The notes under the pieces: model-generated | Seen by the model: the letters and a program-made list of their open reading frames with translations, nothing else | What the model was told of the DNA's origin: nothing | The model's database searches: none | NCBI GenBank assembly: GCA_017537365.1 | Contig: JAFYKZ010000010.1 | Coordinates: 89,207-153,206, forward strand | Length of the DNA: 64,000 nt | Reading direction: 5' to 3' | Origin: Clostridia bacterium | GTDB taxonomy: Bacteria; Bacillota; Clostridia; Oscillospirales; Acutalibacteraceae | In this document: positions 61,192 to 64,000 of the stretch, piece by piece | How positions within the stretch are numbered: the first letter of the stretch is position 1 | Layout of the letters: every line of letters starts with the position of its first letter | Position numbers and translations under genes: made by a program

Positions 61192-64000
61192 GTGTCCAGA
61201 AAATTCAAGACTATGGACGGTAATAATGCCGCTGCTTATGTATCCTATGCATTTACTGAAGTTGCAGGTATTTATCCTATTACCCCGTCCAGCCCGATGG
61301 CTGACTATGTTGACCAATGGTCTGCTCAAGGCGTAAAAAATATTTTCGGAACAACCGTTAAGGTTTCCGAAATGCAATCCGAAGCAGGTGCTGCTGGTAC
61401 TGTTCACGGCTCTTTAAATGCCGGTGCTCTTACCACAACTTATACCGCTTCTCAGGGTCTATTACTTATGATTCCGAATATGTATAAAATCGCCGGCGAA
61501 TTATTGCCCAGCGTTTTTCACGTATCCGCTCGTTGCGTAGCTTCTCACGCACTTAATATTTTCGGCGACCATTCTGACGTTTACGCTTGCCGTCAAACCG
61601 GTTTTGCAATGCTCGCAGAAACAAACACTCAGGAAGTTATGGACCTTGGTGCAGTAGCTCACTTAGCATCTATCAAATCAAGAGTTCCTTTCATCAACTT
61701 CTTCGACGGTTTCCGTACTTCTCACGAAATCCAAAAGATTCAAGTTTGGGATTATGAAGACCTTAAAGAAATGTGCGATATGGATGCAGTTGATGCATTC
61801 CGCAAGCGCGCTCTTAACCCCGAGCATCCTGTAATGCGCGGTTCTCACGAGAACGGCGATATCTTCTTCCAACACAGAGAGGCTTGCAACAAGTATTATG
61901 ATGCAACCCCCGCTATCGTTGAAGAATATATGGATAAGGTTAATGCTAAGCTCGGTACTGATTATAAGTTATTCAACTACTATGGTGCTCCCGATGCTGA
62001 CCGCATTATGATCGCTATGGGTTCTATCTGCGACGTTGCAGAAGAAGTTATCGATTATATGATGGCTGCAGGCGAGAAGGTTGGTCTTGTTAAAGTTCGT
62101 CTTTATCGTCCTTTCTCTGCTGAGAAATTGGTTGCTGCTATCCCTGAGACAGTTAAGAAAATTGCTGTTCTTGACAGAACTAAGGAACCCGGTTCTTTGG
62201 GTGAACCTTTATTCTTAGATGTTGTAGCTGCTCTTGCTGCTACCGGCAGAAAGATTGATACTGTTACCGGCGGTCGTTACGGCTTAGGTTCTAAGGATAC
62301 TCCTCCTTCAAGCATTTTCGCTGTATTCAACGAGTTAGCAAAAGATGCTCCTAAAGCTCAGTTCACTCTCGGTATCAATGACGACGTTACAGGTCTTTCT
62401 CTCCCAGAAGAGGCTGCTCCAAACACCGCAGCAGAAGGCACTATTGAATGTAAATTCTGGGGTCTCGGCGGCGACGGTACTGTTGGTGCTAATAAAGACT
62501 CTATCAAGATTATCGGCGACCATACCGACAAGTATGTTCAGGCATACTTCCAGTATGACTCTAAGAAAACCGGCGGTATCACCATTTCTCACTTGCGTTT
62601 TGGCGATAAGCCGATTAAGAGCCCTTACTATATTAATAAGGCAGACTTCGTTGCTTGCCATAACCCATCTTATGTTATCAAGGGTTACAAGATGGTTAAC
62701 GATGTTAAACCCGGCGGTGTATTCCTTATCAACTGCCAGTGGACTGCTGAAGATTTAGATAAATATATGCCTGCTGAAGCTAAGCAATATATTGCTAAAA
62801 ACAACATCCAACTTTACACTGTTAACGCTATCGACCTTGCTGCCGAAATCGGTCTTGGTAAGCGTACTAACACTGTATTGCAGTCTGCATTCTTCTCATT
62901 ATCCAAGGTTCTTCCTGCTGAGGAAGCTATTGGCTATATGAAAGAAAAAGCTCAGAAGTTTATGAAGAAGGGTATCGAAATCGTTCAAATGAACGAGAAG
63001 GCTATCGATGCCGGTGCTTCAGCTTATGTTAAGATTGATGTTCCTAGCAGTTGGGCTAACGCAACTGATGATGCAGCTTGCGAGAGCAAAGCAGAAACCT
63101 CTAAGCTCGTTAAGATGGTTGACAATATTATGAAGCCCGTAGGTCTTATGGACGGTGATTCTCTCCCCGTTTCTGCATTTATCGACCATGCTGACGGTAG
63201 CTTCGAGCAGGGTGCTTCCGCATTCGAGAAGCGCGGTGTTGCTGTTATGGTTCCTGAGTGGAACTTTGAGACTTGTATCGGTTGTAACAAGTGCGCATTC
63301 GTTTGTCCTCATGCTACTATTCGTCCTTTTGCTTTATCTGATGAAGAAAAAGCAGCAGCTCCTGCTAATACCAAGATTGCAGTTAAAGAAAAGCTTGTTA
63401 CAAACAAAGGCTTCTCTTATGTTATGACTGTATCTCCTCTCGATTGTATGGGTTGTGGTGTTTGCGTTGGCGAATGTCCTACCAACTCTCTCAAAATGGT
63501 TTCTCAAGCATCTCAACTTGCAGAGCAAGATGTATTCGATTACTGTGTAGCTAATGTAACCGAGAAAGAAGGCGTTGCATCTGATGCCAACCTCATTTCT
63601 TCTCAGTTCAAGAAGCCGTTGCTCGAGTTCTCAGGCTCATGCGCAGGTTGTGCTGAAACCGCTTATGCTCGCCTTGTAACTCAATTATTCGGCGACAAGA
63701 TGTATATCTCTAATGCAACAGGTTGTTCTTCTATCTGGGGTGGTCCTGCTGCAACATCACCTTACACTGTTGACGCTAAGGGTCATGGTCCTGCTTGGGC
63801 TAACTCCTTGTTCGAGGATAATGCTGAGCATGGTTATGGTATGTATTTAGGTCAAAAAGCTATTCGCGATGGTCTTGCTGCTCAGGTTAAAGAAATGGCA
63901 GACAGCGACAAGGCTTCTGCTGAATTCAAGGCAGCTGCCGATGCTTACTTTGCTACCTATGAAGATACCAACAAGAACGATGCAGCTACTAAGGCTCTTA
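61192..64000 (+). CDS. nifJ: Pyruvate:ferredoxin (flavodoxin) oxidoreductase, partial
   Basis: Starts at GTG 61192 with AGGAGG at 61179-61184; 936 codons fall in the window and the end is off the right edge (full length about 1170-1190). Order: N-terminal pyrimidine-binding PFOR domain (VAGIYPITPSSPMADYVDQW, SEMQSEAGAAGTVHGSLNAGALTTTYTASQG), gamma and EKR domains, two 4Fe-4S motifs (CIGCNKCAFVCPH and CMGCGVCVGECPT), then the thiamine-diphosphate domain beginning CAGCAETAYARL. It oxidises pyruvate to acetyl-CoA and reduces ferredoxin, the main carbon step of anaerobic fermenters. Confidence 0.97.
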   Translation, partial: MSRKFKTMDGNNAAAYVSYAFTEVAGIYPITPSSPMADYVDQWSAQGVKNIFGTTVKVSEMQSEAGAAGTVHGSLNAGALTTTYTASQGLLLMIPNMYKIAGELLPSVFHVSARCVASHALNIFGDHSDVYACRQTGFAMLAETNTQEVMDLGAVAHLASIKSRVPFINFFDGFRTSHEIQKIQVWDYEDLKEMCDMDAVDAFRKRALNPEHPVMRGSHENGDIFFQHREACNKYYDATPAIVEEYMDKVNAKLGTDYKLFNYYGAPDADRIMIAMGSICDVAEEVIDYMMAAGEKVGLVKVRLYRPFSAEKLVAAIPETVKKIAVLDRTKEPGSLGEPLFLDVVAALAATGRKIDTVTGGRYGLGSKDTPPSSIFAVFNELAKDAPKAQFTLGINDDVTGLSLPEEAAPNTAAEGTIECKFWGLGGDGTVGANKDSIKIIGDHTDKYVQAYFQYDSKKTGGITISHLRFGDKPIKSPYYINKADFVACHNPSYVIKGYKMVNDVKPGGVFLINCQWTAEDLDKYMPAEAKQYIAKNNIQLYTVNAIDLAAEIGLGKRTNTVLQSAFFSLSKVLPAEEAIGYMKEKAQKFMKKGIEIVQMNEKAIDAGASAYVKIDVPSSWANATDDAACESKAETSKLVKMVDNIMKPVGLMDGDSLPVSAFIDHADGSFEQGASAFEKRGVAVMVPEWNFETCIGCNKCAFVCPHATIRPFALSDEEKAAAPANTKIAVKEKLVTNKGFSYVMTVSPLDCMGCGVCVGECPTNSLKMVSQASQLAEQDVFDYCVANVTEKEGVASDANLISSQFKKPLLEFSGSCAGCAETAYARLVTQLFGDKMYISNATGCSSIWGGPAATSPYTVDAKGHGPAWANSLFEDNAEHGYGMYLGQKAIRDGLAAQVKEMADSDKASAEFKAAADAYFATYEDTNKNDAATKAL

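Noticed and set aside
61141..61407. 88-aa minus-strand frame at the start of the oxidoreductase gene
   Set aside because: Antisense to the ribosome site and first codons of a clear gene; no signals of its own.
62335..63528. Several open frames within the pyruvate oxidoreductase gene
   Set aside because: The plus-strand frame from 61192 is open throughout with all domains; the others are shadows.

Overview
The window looks like a chromosomal segment of a low-GC, Gram-positive, probably anaerobic and possibly spore-forming member of the Clostridia (an Oscillospirales/Ruminococcus-like gut or rumen bacterium is the best guess). Reasons: AT-rich sequence with strong Shine-Dalgarno sites and frequent TTG starts, a SpoVT gene, pyruvate:ferredoxin oxidoreductase, wall-teichoic-acid-type genes, KtrAB, FakA/DegV, Firmicute-type L10 and L13 leaders, a Firmicute SOS box, and a dockerin protein plus a membrane-anchored cohesin-like protein. 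Species assignment is inference.

Layout. 1-1.0 kb: start of lepA (minus), a zinc-ribbon membrane protein and tRNA-Met/tRNA-Glu. 1.1-2.9 kb: a structured leader RNA ahead of a secreted CHAP-like/SH3b/dockerin protein. 2.9-10.4 kb: a cell-surface polymer cluster (ABC-2 exporter, glycosyltransferases, TagF-like, TagD and TagA). 10.7-11.6 kb: rplM-rpsI. 12.5-23.4 kb: tex, a drug/metabolite transporter, a Gld-type ABC cluster (ATPase, permease, GldG-like, DUF4340), an FAD protein, an ECF S component and an esterase. 23.5-27.3 kb: ktrB-ktrA, a YbjQ protein and an anion permease. 27.3-33.0 kb: a lipoprotein and a restriction-modification island (two amino-methyltransferases and a divergent HNH nuclease) lying between a truncated SpoVT-like fragment and intact spoVT. 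33.2-34.5 kb: rplJ-rplL and tRNA-Gly. 34.7-42.8 kb: YitT, ymdB, a frameshifted solute-binding lipoprotein, asp23-like, fakA, recG and a flavin-binding protein. 42.9-48.2 kb (minus): comM-like, a hydroxyacid dehydrogenase, DUF896, recR, ybaB, dnaX, preceded by SRP RNA. 48.5-51.5 kb: Nudix, a RING-like membrane protein, galU and a HAD phosphatase. 51.6-52.9 kb: tRNA-Lys, the cohesin protein and DUF2752. 52.9-56.7 kb (minus): HAD, DegV, a P-loop kinase, PHP, a truncated four-helix protein and tRNA-Gln. 56.9-60 kb: citrate synthase, an ACT protein and a UPF0210 protein. 60-64 kb: a small membrane protein under an SOS box, a small conserved protein, an orphan 5S rRNA and the start of pyruvate:ferredoxin oxidoreductase.

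Functional links: the surface-polymer cluster, GalU, the dockerin enzyme and the cohesin anchor all concern the cell envelope. FakA (38.5 kb) and DegV/FakB (53.6 kb) are the two parts of fatty-acid kinase. RecR, YbaB and DnaX form a classic conserved neighbourhood with SRP RNA. The least ordinary items are the leader RNA at about 1.17-1.39 kb with mutually exclusive terminator/antiterminator pairings, the SOS-box-controlled 63-aa membrane protein at 60.0-60.3 kb, the cohesin/dockerin pair, the heptamer repeats directly after three tRNA terminators, and the remnants of mobile or duplicated DNA. No CRISPR array, complete prophage or insertion sequence was seen.
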